A DNA stretch of 5,887 bases. Source: an uncultured Saprospiraceae bacterium. Its GTDB lineage: Bacteria; Bacteroidota; Bacteroidia; Chitinophagales; Saprospiraceae. The notes below the pieces were generated by a model. That model saw nothing but the letters and a program-made list of their open reading frames with translations. It made no database searches and had not been told where the DNA came from. The stretch's first letter is position 1; every line of letters begins with the position of its first letter. The stretch spans positions 1 to 5,887 of the forward strand of contig CAKZLT010000489.1 of NCBI GenBank assembly GCA_937127195.1, read 5' to 3'. The position numbers and the translations under genes are program-made. Of this stretch, positions 1-4,517 are shown in pieces.

Positions 1-150
1 AGGTTTGCCCGTTTTATTGGAAACATCCCATCCTAATAATTCAAAAAAGGTATCTAAAAAGTCTATGCGAAGCTGACTTTCATTGTAAGTAGCTTTTTGG
101 AATAGATGTCTTTCTCTCTGGTATCTCTCTACTAATTTTTCTATTGTCAT
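1..150 (-). CDS. Restriction-modification enzyme, N-terminal fragment (Eco57I / type IIG-like)
   Basis: The gene runs off the left edge; only the first 50 residues are visible, starting at an ATG read from 150 downwards. They begin MTIEKLVERYQRERHLF and continue with a stretch (residues 22-50) containing YNESQLRIDFLDTFFELLGW. This block (YNExQxRxDFxDxFFxxLGWDVxN) is a recurring opening of fused restriction-methylation enzymes of the Eco57I / type IIG group and of related HsdR-N-like nucleases; it precedes the PD-(D/E)XK nuclease domain, which lies outside the window. Such proteins recognise a DNA site, methylate it and cleave unmodified DNA in the cytoplasm. No catalytic or SAM-binding motif is visible here, so the assignment rests on the N-terminus only. 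The leader (151-176) carries no clear Shine-Dalgarno sequence. A type I system subunit is the main alternative. Confidence 0.75.
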   Translation of the reverse strand, partial: MTIEKLVERYQRERHLFQKATYNESQLRIDFLDTFFELLGWDVSNKTGKP

Positions 151-181
151 TTTTAGTTACTATCAACTTGGTAAAGTAGCT

Positions 182-189
182 CAAATATA
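182..189 (-). promoter_or_regulatory. Possible Bacteroidota -7 element for the restriction gene
   Basis: Read on the minus strand the eight bases are TATATTTG, an exact match to the Bacteroidota TAnnTTTG -7 consensus. It would place a transcript start near 176, giving a 5' leader of about 25 nt before the restriction gene's ATG. No matching TTG -33 element is seen 19-21 bp upstream, and such 8-mers occur by chance in AT-rich DNA, so this stays tentative. Confidence 0.3.
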
Positions 190-252
190 ATCAAATTATA
201 GACAGTATTCTCCCTAATGAGAAGAAGTTTAGGAGAGATGCCATCTTTGTAT

Positions 253-345
253 GAACAAATAAACAGCCATACTTATATCTATTTTATTTCAAATGTTTGT
301 TTATCAAGACAGAAAATCAATAAAAGATATACACCAAAAAAATTA
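253..345 (-). pseudogene. Decayed copy of the small protein family encoded at 1485-1718
   Basis: Bases 261-306 align without gaps to 1561-1606 with 33 of 46 identical by hand count, many differences being C-to-T drift toward AT. Translating the minus strand in the matching phase gives a peptide with two in-frame stops, ending N-K-H-L-K-stop-N-R-Y-K-Y-G-C-L-F-V. The intact protein has N-E-R-L-E-E-N-G-Y-K-C-G-F-W-A-V. The N, L, N, YK, G and V positions agree. A further weaker match (KNFN-FFG-VYIFY against EKFSMASAGSLYWFC) extends it upstream with a small gap. This looks like the C-terminal half of a duplicated, inactivated gene. The 5' half could not be recognised. The opposite-strand reading frame over this region (217-426) is not in phase with the one opposite the intact gene and is taken as chance. 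Confidence 0.4.
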
Positions 346-490
346 AAATTCTTTTACATGAAAGTAATTATCATCGTCAGTTTCAAAAGACAACCTCCTA
401 CGATATATGTTAAATTTAATCCATGACCTTTTACAGACCTACTAATTATCATGCAATCGTAGTGCTTGAATAGAAAGTATTGCCGAGTTC

Positions 491-553
491 GCTTCAATAA
501 GTTTTTAAAAGCGATTTGGACGATATTTTTTATTTTAAAACTAAAATTGAAGC
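491..553 (+). promoter_or_regulatory. Leader inverted repeat just before the 298-residue gene
   Basis: GCTTCAAT (491-498) is the exact complement of ATTGAAGC (546-553), which ends three bases before the ATG at 557. The same left arm can instead pair CGCTT (490-494) with AAGCG (509-513). The two pairings exclude one another, so the start region could be either covered or free. The arms are short and the loop is long (47 nt), so this may be chance. Confidence 0.22.
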
Positions 554-556
554 AAC

Positions 557-1453
557 ATGAAAGTTTATGGATATTTAGAAAATCCAACGCAAAAGCAAGT
601 CTTAGAAGCCACTCGTATTTGTATAAAAGGCAGTAAAAATCGAGCAAAGAAAAACCTATTCGCTATTCCAATCGCTGATGGAGGTAAGAGCCTTCTTTTA
701 ATATGTTGGCAGCCAAGCCCTTTAGTAGAGTTCAATCAAGAAATATTTGATTATTACTTTCCGACTGAAGAGGAGAAAACGAAAGCGATTTCCACATTTT
801 CCAAACTAGGAAATCGTGATATTCAACTCGATAATGGTCAATTATCCGAAAATGATATTGTAACTATCAGAGAACTAGATGAAAACCCATACAGCTTTTT
901 TGAAAACGAGATGCAAAAAATAGAAGGTTGGAAACCCTTCAAAGAAGGTATAAATATTGATAAATGTTGGGATATGATGCTTTTTGCTCTGAAAGAAGCC
1001 AAACCCATCAAAAGCAATCAATCTGTATTTCATGAACTGCCATCTATTGATGGAAGTAAGATAATGTTCAAGCATTATGAAACTGAGTTGATGTTTATGC
1101 GAGATGATAAAGCACATCAATTTTACTACCTTCTTAAACCATCTAATTCTTTGACCTCAAAAATTGGTCAATCCTCGATAGCTATCGGAATTACTATGAA
1201 TGAAGCTGCTAATTGGTATAGACTATTCAGATGTGATAATAAAATCAATCAATTGATTGAAATACCTTTACTGAGAATGGAATTATGTAAAAAACATCAT
1301 CATCCAACTCATGCAAAATGTACTTTTGGAAACATTGAATTTCATTATCCCGATACCGAAGGTATAGAAAATGGTGATACATTTCATGGATTTTTTGATG
1401 ATTTAGGAGAGAAACAGCGGTTTACGGTTATTCCTACTTTTGAGCGTGTTTGA
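557..1453 (+). CDS. Hypothetical protein, 298 residues
   Basis: I do not recognise this protein. The start is fixed by an in-frame TGA at 548-550, nine bases before the ATG, and there is no Shine-Dalgarno sequence. The protein appears soluble: no signal peptide or membrane segment is visible. Residues 1-60 include a basic patch (KGSKNRAKKN, 24-33) followed by a hydrophobic strand (KSLLLICW, 44-51). The middle is acidic and rich in E, D and N. The C-terminal third has a His/Cys cluster, LCKKHHHPTHAKC (243-255), followed by FHYPDTEGIENGD (262-274). The cluster could bind a metal, but the spacing matches no zinc motif I know. The gene is monocistronic: it is preceded by a 400-bp gap and followed by a hairpin terminator at 1475-1505. 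Its place beside a restriction gene fits a defence or accessory locus, but no role can be assigned. Confidence 0.8.
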   Translation: MKVYGYLENPTQKQVLEATRICIKGSKNRAKKNLFAIPIADGGKSLLLICWQPSPLVEFNQEIFDYYFPTEEEKTKAISTFSKLGNRDIQLDNGQLSENDIVTIRELDENPYSFFENEMQKIEGWKPFKEGINIDKCWDMMLFALKEAKPIKSNQSVFHELPSIDGSKIMFKHYETELMFMRDDKAHQFYYLLKPSNSLTSKIGQSSIAIGITMNEAANWYRLFRCDNKINQLIEIPLLRMELCKKHHHPTHAKCTFGNIEFHYPDTEGIENGDTFHGFFDDLGEKQRFTVIPTFERV

Positions 1454-1474
1454 TGATTAGTATGGTATTACTGG

Positions 1475-1505
1475 AAGCTGAATTTTAATTAATATTCAGC
1501 TTTTT
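1475..1505 (+). terminator. Rho-independent terminator of the 298-residue gene
   Basis: AAGCTGAAT (1475-1483) pairs perfectly with ATTCAGCTT (1494-1502) around a 10-nt AT loop, and a run of five T (1501-1505) closes it. It lies 21 bp after the stop at 1453. The right arm and loop also encode the last codons of the minus-strand gene 1485-1718, so the two genes overlap at their 3' ends. On the minus strand there is no T tract, so it should act mainly on plus-strand transcripts. Confidence 0.7.
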
Positions 1506-1718
1506 GTTCATTCTTTCTATGAAAGAGATTGAGTTTTTTATAAAAATCGTGCGAACAGCCCAAAAGCCACACTTATATCCGTTTTCTTCCAAACGCTCAT
1601 TTTCCACCGCACAAAACCAATATAAGCTACCCGCAGAAGCCATTGAAAATTTTTCTTCTAAAAATTTCTCAACCGCTTCTCTCTGCCACCGCTCGGAAGT
1701 AGTGTAAACCTTTACCAT
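1485..1718 (-). CDS. Small hypothetical protein, about 77 residues
   Basis: An unrecognised small protein, starting MVKVYTTSERWQREAVEKF from the first ATG. A TTG at 1745 would add nine residues (MTQKYYPVQ); an in-frame stop at 1761-1763 limits it further upstream. The core is a likely helix (ERWQREAVEKFLEEKF) followed by a Gly/Cys/aromatic region with SLYWFCAVENE and NGYKCGFWAVR. The two cysteines near aromatic residues could bind metal or simply pack the core. The C-terminus is basic and low-complexity. Evidence that it is a gene: a decayed relative at 253-345 keeps N, L, N, YK and G in phase. The opposite-strand frame 1504-1707 is also open and cannot be wholly excluded. It diverges from the 117-residue gene across the structured region 1858-1987 and converges on the 298-residue gene, whose terminator lies in its last codons. 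Confidence 0.5.
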   Translation of the reverse strand: MVKVYTTSERWQREAVEKFLEEKFSMASAGSLYWFCAVENERLEENGYKCGFWAVRTIFIKNSISFIERMNKKLNIN

Positions 1719-1857
1719 TTGGACTGGGTAATACTTTTGCGTCAATCTTAAAATACAGCTTTATAGGAGTAATTATCTTCTATAAATATGCTTGAATATA
1801 CCTTGCTATTATAATGATATGAGATAAATAGAAATAGATTTTTTCATTGAATTGACC

Positions 1858-1987
1858 GATATAAAAACTTCATGTTTATATCACTATCTTGATAAAAATA
1901 AAGGATTTGCCAATAGTTCCTCCTTGATTTTTCTCTTATTCAGATAGTGATTTTTGAAACATAGTTTTAATATCTAATCAAAAAACT
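1858..1987 (+). promoter_or_regulatory. Structured 5' leader, copy 1 of a repeated element
   Basis: From left to right: a hairpin GATATAAA (1858-1865) / TTTATATC (1875-1882); an outer stem TCACTATCT (1881-1889) / AGATAGTGA (1942-1950), exact; and an inner hairpin AAAAAT-A-AAGGA (1894-1905) / TCCTT-G-ATTTTT (1921-1932) with one A·G mismatch and a 15-nt loop. The first hairpin and the outer stem share two bases, so they compete slightly. TTTTAATATCTAATCA (1965-1980) follows, then the ATG at 1988. The element at 5433-5589 has the same order of parts and the same words AAGGATTTGC, TTCCTCCTTGA, GTGATT and TTTTAAT[A/T]TCTAATCA. The direction is inferred from the shared words running up to a plus-strand ATG; a divergent minus-strand gene also starts nearby. 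Confidence 0.5.
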
Positions 1988-2341
1988 ATGAAAAAAACGG
2001 TTGTTTCTGTCCTCCAAAATACCATTGAAAAAGAACCTGGTACTATCCAATCTTTTATAGCAGAGGAAGCCTTAAATTATACTCCTAACATTGATTGTTT
2101 TTTTGAAGATTTGCACGGATATGGCTGTCAATCTGGTCTTATTGGTTCTATTGTTTACCACCGAGATATAGATACTTTCTTTGATGAACACTATGAAGAA
2201 ATTGAAGATATACGACAAGAATACTATATTCAACATGGTCAAAGTATTGAAATTGGCAACCAAGATTTAAAAACAGCTTATGTATGGTTCGCTATTGAGG
2301 CAGCAGCTTTCGACTTAGCTTGTGAAATAGATATATTCTGA
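1988..2341 (+). CDS. Small accessory protein, DUF7222-like
   Basis: The protein has 117 residues, is acidic and appears cytosolic, with no signal peptide or membrane segment. The middle, CFFEDLHGYGCQSGLIGSI (37-55) followed by YHRDIDTFFDEHYEEIEDIRQEY (57-79), resembles a family I recall from Bacteroidota plasmids, phages and integrative elements. Its members share a GCQSG turn, a Y-x-D-T/I-x-x-F-x-x-H-Y-x-E-I segment and an aromatic C-terminal helix (here AYVWFAIEAAAFDLACEI, 97-114). I link it to DUF7222 from memory, so the name is tentative; the function is unknown. The start follows the structured leader at 1858-1987 with no Shine-Dalgarno sequence. It converges on the HTH gene, with four bases between the two stop codons. 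Confidence 0.72.
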   Translation: MKKTVVSVLQNTIEKEPGTIQSFIAEEALNYTPNIDCFFEDLHGYGCQSGLIGSIVYHRDIDTFFDEHYEEIEDIRQEYYIQHGQSIEIGNQDLKTAYVWFAIEAAAFDLACEIDIF

Positions 2342-2352
2342 CTTTTTAGTCA
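2339..2352. terminator. Short hairpin at a convergent gene junction
   Basis: TGACT (2339-2343) and AGTCA (2348-2352) flank TTTT. The arms include the stop codon of the 117-residue gene and overlap that of the HTH gene. A five-pair stem is weak, so this may give only partial bidirectional termination. Confidence 0.25.
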
Positions 2353-2591
2353 CTTATCTTCGTAAATCCTTCTGAAAAGAACTCTTCTAAAGTCATATCA
2401 AAAGCATCAACAATTTTTACAAGTGTTTTGAAACTGATGTTTGCTCCATTTTCATAGCGACCGTATTGAACACGATTAAAGCCATGCTTATAAGCAAAGT
2501 GTTCATAATTGGTATAACCTTTCTGTTTCCGAATTTGCTTTAGTCGGTTTCCAAAATTTTCTAATTGCTTTGCTATTTCTTCTTGTGTCAT
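2346..2591 (-). CDS. Xre/Cro-type HTH transcriptional regulator
   Basis: An 81-residue single-domain DNA-binding protein of the HTH_3 (Cro/C1) type. After an N-terminal helix (MTQEEIAKQLENF), residues 17-72 form the domain: LKQIRKQKGYTNYEHFAYKHG covers the first helix and the turn, FNRVQYGRYENGANIS holds the recognition helix, with the typical YENG ending, and FKTLVKIVDAFDMTLEEFF closes it. I chose the ATG at 2591; a GTG at 2615 would add eight mostly hydrophobic residues (VYIFFLWL) with no domain role. No toxin or partner gene sits beside it, so it is probably a stand-alone regulator. The inverted repeat at 2625-2657, 34 bp upstream of its start, is a natural candidate for autoregulation. 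It converges on the 117-residue gene. Confidence 0.88.
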   Translation of the reverse strand: MTQEEIAKQLENFGNRLKQIRKQKGYTNYEHFAYKHGFNRVQYGRYENGANISFKTLVKIVDAFDMTLEEFFSEGFTKISD

Positions 2592-2624
2592 TAGCCAAAG
2601 AAAAAAAATATACACTTATCAGCG

Positions 2625-2657
2625 TACCGCTTAAATATTTGCAGCATATAAGCGGTA
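2625..2657. promoter_or_regulatory. Inverted repeat, possible operator of the HTH gene
   Basis: TACCGCTTA (2625-2633) and TAAGCGGTA (2649-2657) are exact complements separated by 15 bp. The repeat lies between the divergent starts of the HTH gene (2591) and the 92-residue gene (2786). Centre-to-centre spacing is about 24 bp, roughly two helical turns, which would suit two dimers or one dimer of a small Xre protein. On the plus strand the right arm runs into TTTGTTTTTT, so it could alternatively act as a terminator, but no plus-strand gene enters it. Confidence 0.4.
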
Positions 2658-2673
2658 TTTGTTTTTTATTCTT

Positions 2674-2681
2674 TAAATTTG
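2674..2681 (+). promoter_or_regulatory. Possible -7 element for the 92-residue gene
   Basis: TAAATTTG matches the TAnnTTTG consensus exactly. It would start a transcript near 2688 with a leader of about 100 nt before 2786. A TTTG at 2658-2661 is too close (12 bp) to be a standard -33 element. Its position 17 bp from the inverted repeat would let a repressor on the repeat control it. Confidence 0.3.
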
Positions 2682-2752
2682 TAAAGAGTAAAAAAATTAC
2701 AAAGCACAAATTCAAGATTATCATTTGATTAATTTGATGTTTTTTAACCTGT

Positions 2753-2768
2753 TTTTGCGAAAGCAAAA
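2753..2768 (+). other. GNRA-tetraloop hairpin in a 5' leader
   Basis: TTTTGC (2753-2758) pairs with GCAAAA (2763-2768) across GAAA, a C-G-closed GNRA tetraloop. It sits 17 bp before the start of the 92-residue gene. There is no T tract after it, so it is not a terminator; it may stabilise the leader or be incidental. Confidence 0.3.
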
Positions 2769-2785
2769 GATAAAATCGAATAAAA

Positions 2786-3064
2786 ATGCAAACAGATATT
2801 TTATTCAAAAAAAGATGTGGAGAAGACCCACATTTGCTACCCGAAATTATCAAAGAAGGAAAGAGTGCTGCGGCGGATGGTTGTCCAGATATTTGGGAAT
2901 TAAGTAATGGTGATTTTGCGGTTATTGGTATTCGGAAAACACGAGAATTTCTCCATTTATTACCAAAATCGGCAGGATGTGGACTAGACGAAGAAATTGT
3001 ATTAGTACCAAAGATTGTTATGGCAAATGCTAAAAAAGATTTACCTGATTATCCATTGGTTTAG
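2786..3064 (+). CDS. Conserved hypothetical protein, 92 residues
   Basis: A small soluble protein. Its centre, ADGCPDIWELSNGDFAVIGI (30-49), followed by a threonine/arginine helix (TREFLHLLP, 52-60), a CGLDEEIVLVP strand (65-75) and a helix ending in KKDLPD, resembles a widely spread family of short orphan proteins (pattern GCPDxWELxxGDFAVIG...LP...DExIVxIPR). I know these from cyanobacteria and other phyla, always without assigned function. This resemblance is from memory. The start at 2786 is the second ATG-frame option in the area; the overlapping frame 2725-2907 is basic and unlike a protein. No Shine-Dalgarno sequence is present (AATAAAA precedes the ATG). A strong terminator follows the stop by 14 bp, so the gene is likely monocistronic. 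Confidence 0.82.
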   Translation: MQTDILFKKRCGEDPHLLPEIIKEGKSAAADGCPDIWELSNGDFAVIGIRKTREFLHLLPKSAGCGLDEEIVLVPKIVMANAKKDLPDYPLV

Positions 3065-3078
3065 TGAAAATGAAACCA

Positions 3079-3114
3079 AATAGGGAATTGGACACTTCAA
3101 TTCCCTATTATTTT
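3079..3114 (+). terminator. Strong hairpin terminator after the 92-residue gene
   Basis: AATAGGGAATTG (3079-3090) pairs perfectly over 12 bp with CAATTCCCTATT (3098-3109), loop GACACTT, followed by A and four T. It starts 14 bp after the stop codon and separates this gene from the next one at 3149. Confidence 0.8.
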
Positions 3115-3148
3115 GACGTGTTGAAGATGCTGAGTTATTATTTACAGC

Positions 3149-3628
3149 ATGATTAATGATTTCTTACTCAAAAACTGGTTTGACTTCTTACAGTCAAGTT
3201 TTATTATTGGCGGTTTTATACTTTCCTTTATTGCTACCCAAAATAATATACGTTCTAGAAAATTGGAACATCTCCTTCATATTAATCGAAGTTATAGAGA
3301 AATATGGTCTAAAACCTATACCTTCCCAGAGTTGCTACGTGTTAGGCAAACCAGCATAGATTTAAAAATTCATCCTATCACTGAGCATGAACGCCGTATG
3401 ATTAAAGAGATGATAATCCATATTTATGCTATCTATGAAGCAATTCAAAGTAATCAAATCGAAAAAGGAGAGATGGATAAGGATATTTATGATTTTCTCC
3501 ATTTACCAATTCCCAATTGTATTTGGAATGAAGTCAAAATATACCATAATAAGCAGTTTATAGATTATATTGATGAGTTACTTTCTAAACATAGAAGAGT
3601 TTCAACAAACATTCAGTTATTGGATTAA
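3149..3628 (+). CDS. Membrane-anchored hypothetical protein, 159 residues
   Basis: One probable transmembrane segment lies near the N-terminus (about residues 13-29, FLQSSFIIGGFILSFIA), followed by basic residues (RSRK, 35-38) that suggest the remaining 120 residues face the cytoplasm. These are largely helical, with HLLHINRSYREIWSKTY (41-57), ELLRVRQTSIDL (61-72), HPITEHERRM (75-84) and FLHLPIPNCIWNEVKIYHNKQFIDYI (116-141). The pattern YREIWS ... RV ... DL ... PIT..E ... LPIP..W...K.......F..Y recalls an orphan family I have seen in Proteobacteria and Cyanobacteria, often with the same single N-terminal membrane helix; no function is known to me. The gene starts 35 bp after the terminator of the previous gene. 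The overlapping frame 3156-3359 is a shadow. Confidence 0.8.
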   Translation: MINDFLLKNWFDFLQSSFIIGGFILSFIATQNNIRSRKLEHLLHINRSYREIWSKTYTFPELLRVRQTSIDLKIHPITEHERRMIKEMIIHIYAIYEAIQSNQIEKGEMDKDIYDFLHLPIPNCIWNEVKIYHNKQFIDYIDELLSKHRRVSTNIQLLD

Positions 3629-3652
3629 TACAAGGTAGAGATGATAAAACAT

Positions 3653-3676
3653 TAGTTTTGACTTTTATGGTCAAAA
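3653..3676 (+). promoter_or_regulatory. Possible promoter overlapped by an inverted repeat
   Basis: TAGTTTTG (3653-3660) matches TAnnTTTG and would give a leader of about 45 nt to the gene at 3713. The last five of its bases belong to the inverted repeat TTTTGAC (3656-3662) / GTCAAAA (3670-3676), loop TTTTATG. So the repeat might be an operator across the start site, or a weak terminator for the gene ending at 3628, although no T tract follows. No -33 TTG lies at the right distance. Confidence 0.33.
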
Positions 3677-3692
3677 TACCAAATAATAAAGC

Positions 3693-3704
3693 GGTTATAT
3701 AACC
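3693..3704. repeat. 12-bp perfect palindrome before a start codon
   Basis: GGTTATATAACC is fully self-complementary and lies eight bases before the ATG at 3713. It could be a small protein-binding site in the leader of the two-gene unit, or simply chance in AT-rich DNA. Confidence 0.25.
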
Positions 3705-3712
3705 CTTTATTT

Positions 3713-4027
3713 ATGAGTGAAAATCTTATTGGAGGACGATGGAAACGTTTACCTCAAGAAGTAGATGGTGATTATTGGTTTTCGGGAAAACTATTAGTCA
3801 CAAGAACCGTTTCTGAAAGTTTACCACCACACGAAATTCATGCAATTGTTGATGATGTCAGAGCATTTGTGAAAGCAAATCAAGGAATTGATTATCTTCA
3901 AGTATATGAAAATAATGAAGGAGACAAACTATTTTTCATAGACCAACTTTCTAAAAGAATGATAGCTACAGGCGAATTTGCCAAAGAAGATAATCATGCA
4001 ACTTTACTGTATTCTTACGAATACTAA
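3713..4027 (+). CDS. Conserved hypothetical protein, 104 residues
   Basis: A small soluble protein without signal or membrane segments. It opens with GGRWKRLPQEVDGDYWFSGKLLVTR (7-31), continues with SLPPHEIHAIVDDVRAFVKANQGIDYLQVYE (36-66) and ends with DKLFFIDQLSKRMIATGEFAKEDNHATLLYSYEY. The combination of GxRWxRLP, a PxEIxAIxxDVxxFV helix, GIDYLQV and KLFFIDQL resembles a short orphan family I recall from cyanobacteria and Bacteroidota with no assigned function; the recollection is unverified. It is the first gene of a likely two-gene unit with the acetyltransferase that begins 11 bp after its stop. The start ATG follows AT-rich sequence with no Shine-Dalgarno motif. Confidence 0.82.
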   Translation: MSENLIGGRWKRLPQEVDGDYWFSGKLLVTRTVSESLPPHEIHAIVDDVRAFVKANQGIDYLQVYENNEGDKLFFIDQLSKRMIATGEFAKEDNHATLLYSYEY

Positions 4028-4038
4028 AATCATAAAAT

Positions 4039-4515
4039 ATGAAAAAAGAAGGCATTTTAGAACTTTGTACAACTGACAAAGATGCGTCAAGCGCATCCTT
4101 ATTAATGACTGAAGTATTGAAAGAATTTGTATCTTATGAGAACGCCTTTGGTTCTGATTTAGAAAATCTATTAGATTATTATAAACCAAAAATCCATAAA
4201 TATTTATGGATTTGTAAAGCTGAAAATAAAATTATTGGTACTATTGCGTTAGATGAAAAATCTGATTTTCGTGCCGAAATTAGACGGTTTTTTATCTCTT
4301 CTTCATATCGAGGAAAAGGGTATGGAAAACAGCTTTTTCAAAACTGTTTAAATCAAGCTAAAGAGAACAATTATACGGAACTCTATTTAGACGTTTCAGC
4401 CATCCAAAAAAGAGCATTAGAGTTTTATAAATCAAGAGGATTTACCCATACAGGATTTACAGATTACGGCTCTTATATTCTTGAATTATCCTTACAAAAT
4501 AAGCCATCGGATTAG
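4039..4515 (+). CDS. GNAT family N-acetyltransferase
   Basis: The 158 residues are normal for a single GNAT domain, an enzyme that moves an acetyl group from acetyl-CoA to an amine in the cytoplasm. The N-terminal half holds the first strand and helices and a strand pair, LWICKAENKIIGTIALDEK (56-74). Motif A follows: AEIRRFFISSSYRGKGYGKQLF (79-100), with RGKGYG (91-96) as the pyrophosphate-binding loop of the R/Q-x-x-G-x-G/A type. The strand TELYLDVS (113-120) and the helix KRALEFYKSRGFTHTGF (124-140) form the later acetyl-CoA motif, with the usual FYKSRGF. The substrate cannot be told; small-molecule amines, antibiotics or protein N-termini are all possible. It starts 11 bp after the 104-residue gene, so the two are probably co-transcribed. 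It converges on the methyltransferase gene, with only two bases between stops and no room for a separate terminator. Confidence 0.93.
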   Translation: MKKEGILELCTTDKDASSASLLMTEVLKEFVSYENAFGSDLENLLDYYKPKIHKYLWICKAENKIIGTIALDEKSDFRAEIRRFFISSSYRGKGYGKQLFQNCLNQAKENNYTELYLDVSAIQKRALEFYKSRGFTHTGFTDYGSYILELSLQNKPSD

Positions 4516-4517
4516 CT

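Larger units (their letters stand above)
151..556. other. Intergenic stretch between the restriction gene and the 298-residue protein
   Basis: This 400-bp gap lies between two divergently oriented genes, so it should hold promoters for both. I can see the TATATTTG element for the left gene, the gene remnant at 253-345, and the inverted repeat at 491-553 ahead of the right gene. Open frames at 217-426 (plus) and 354-647 (minus, running into the next gene) have no recognisable protein character and are treated as non-coding. Nothing else stands out. Confidence 0.6.

Noticed and set aside
217..426. Open frame of 69 codons on the plus strand
   Set aside because: It lies opposite the gene relic, has low-complexity composition, and its phase does not match the frame opposite the intact relative.
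354..647. Open frame of 97 codons on the minus strand
   Set aside because: It overlaps the first 91 bases of the 298-residue gene, is rich in F, L and C as expected of antisense AT-rich DNA, and shows no domain.
1504..1707. Open frame of 67 codons opposite the small minus-strand gene
   Set aside because: Only the minus-strand phase shows matching residues in the relic at 253-345; kept as a possible alternative in the gene entry.
2346..2615. Toxin-antitoxin pair including the HTH protein
   Set aside because: No HigB/RelE- or HipA-like gene is adjacent; the neighbour at 1988-2341 converges and is not toxin-like.
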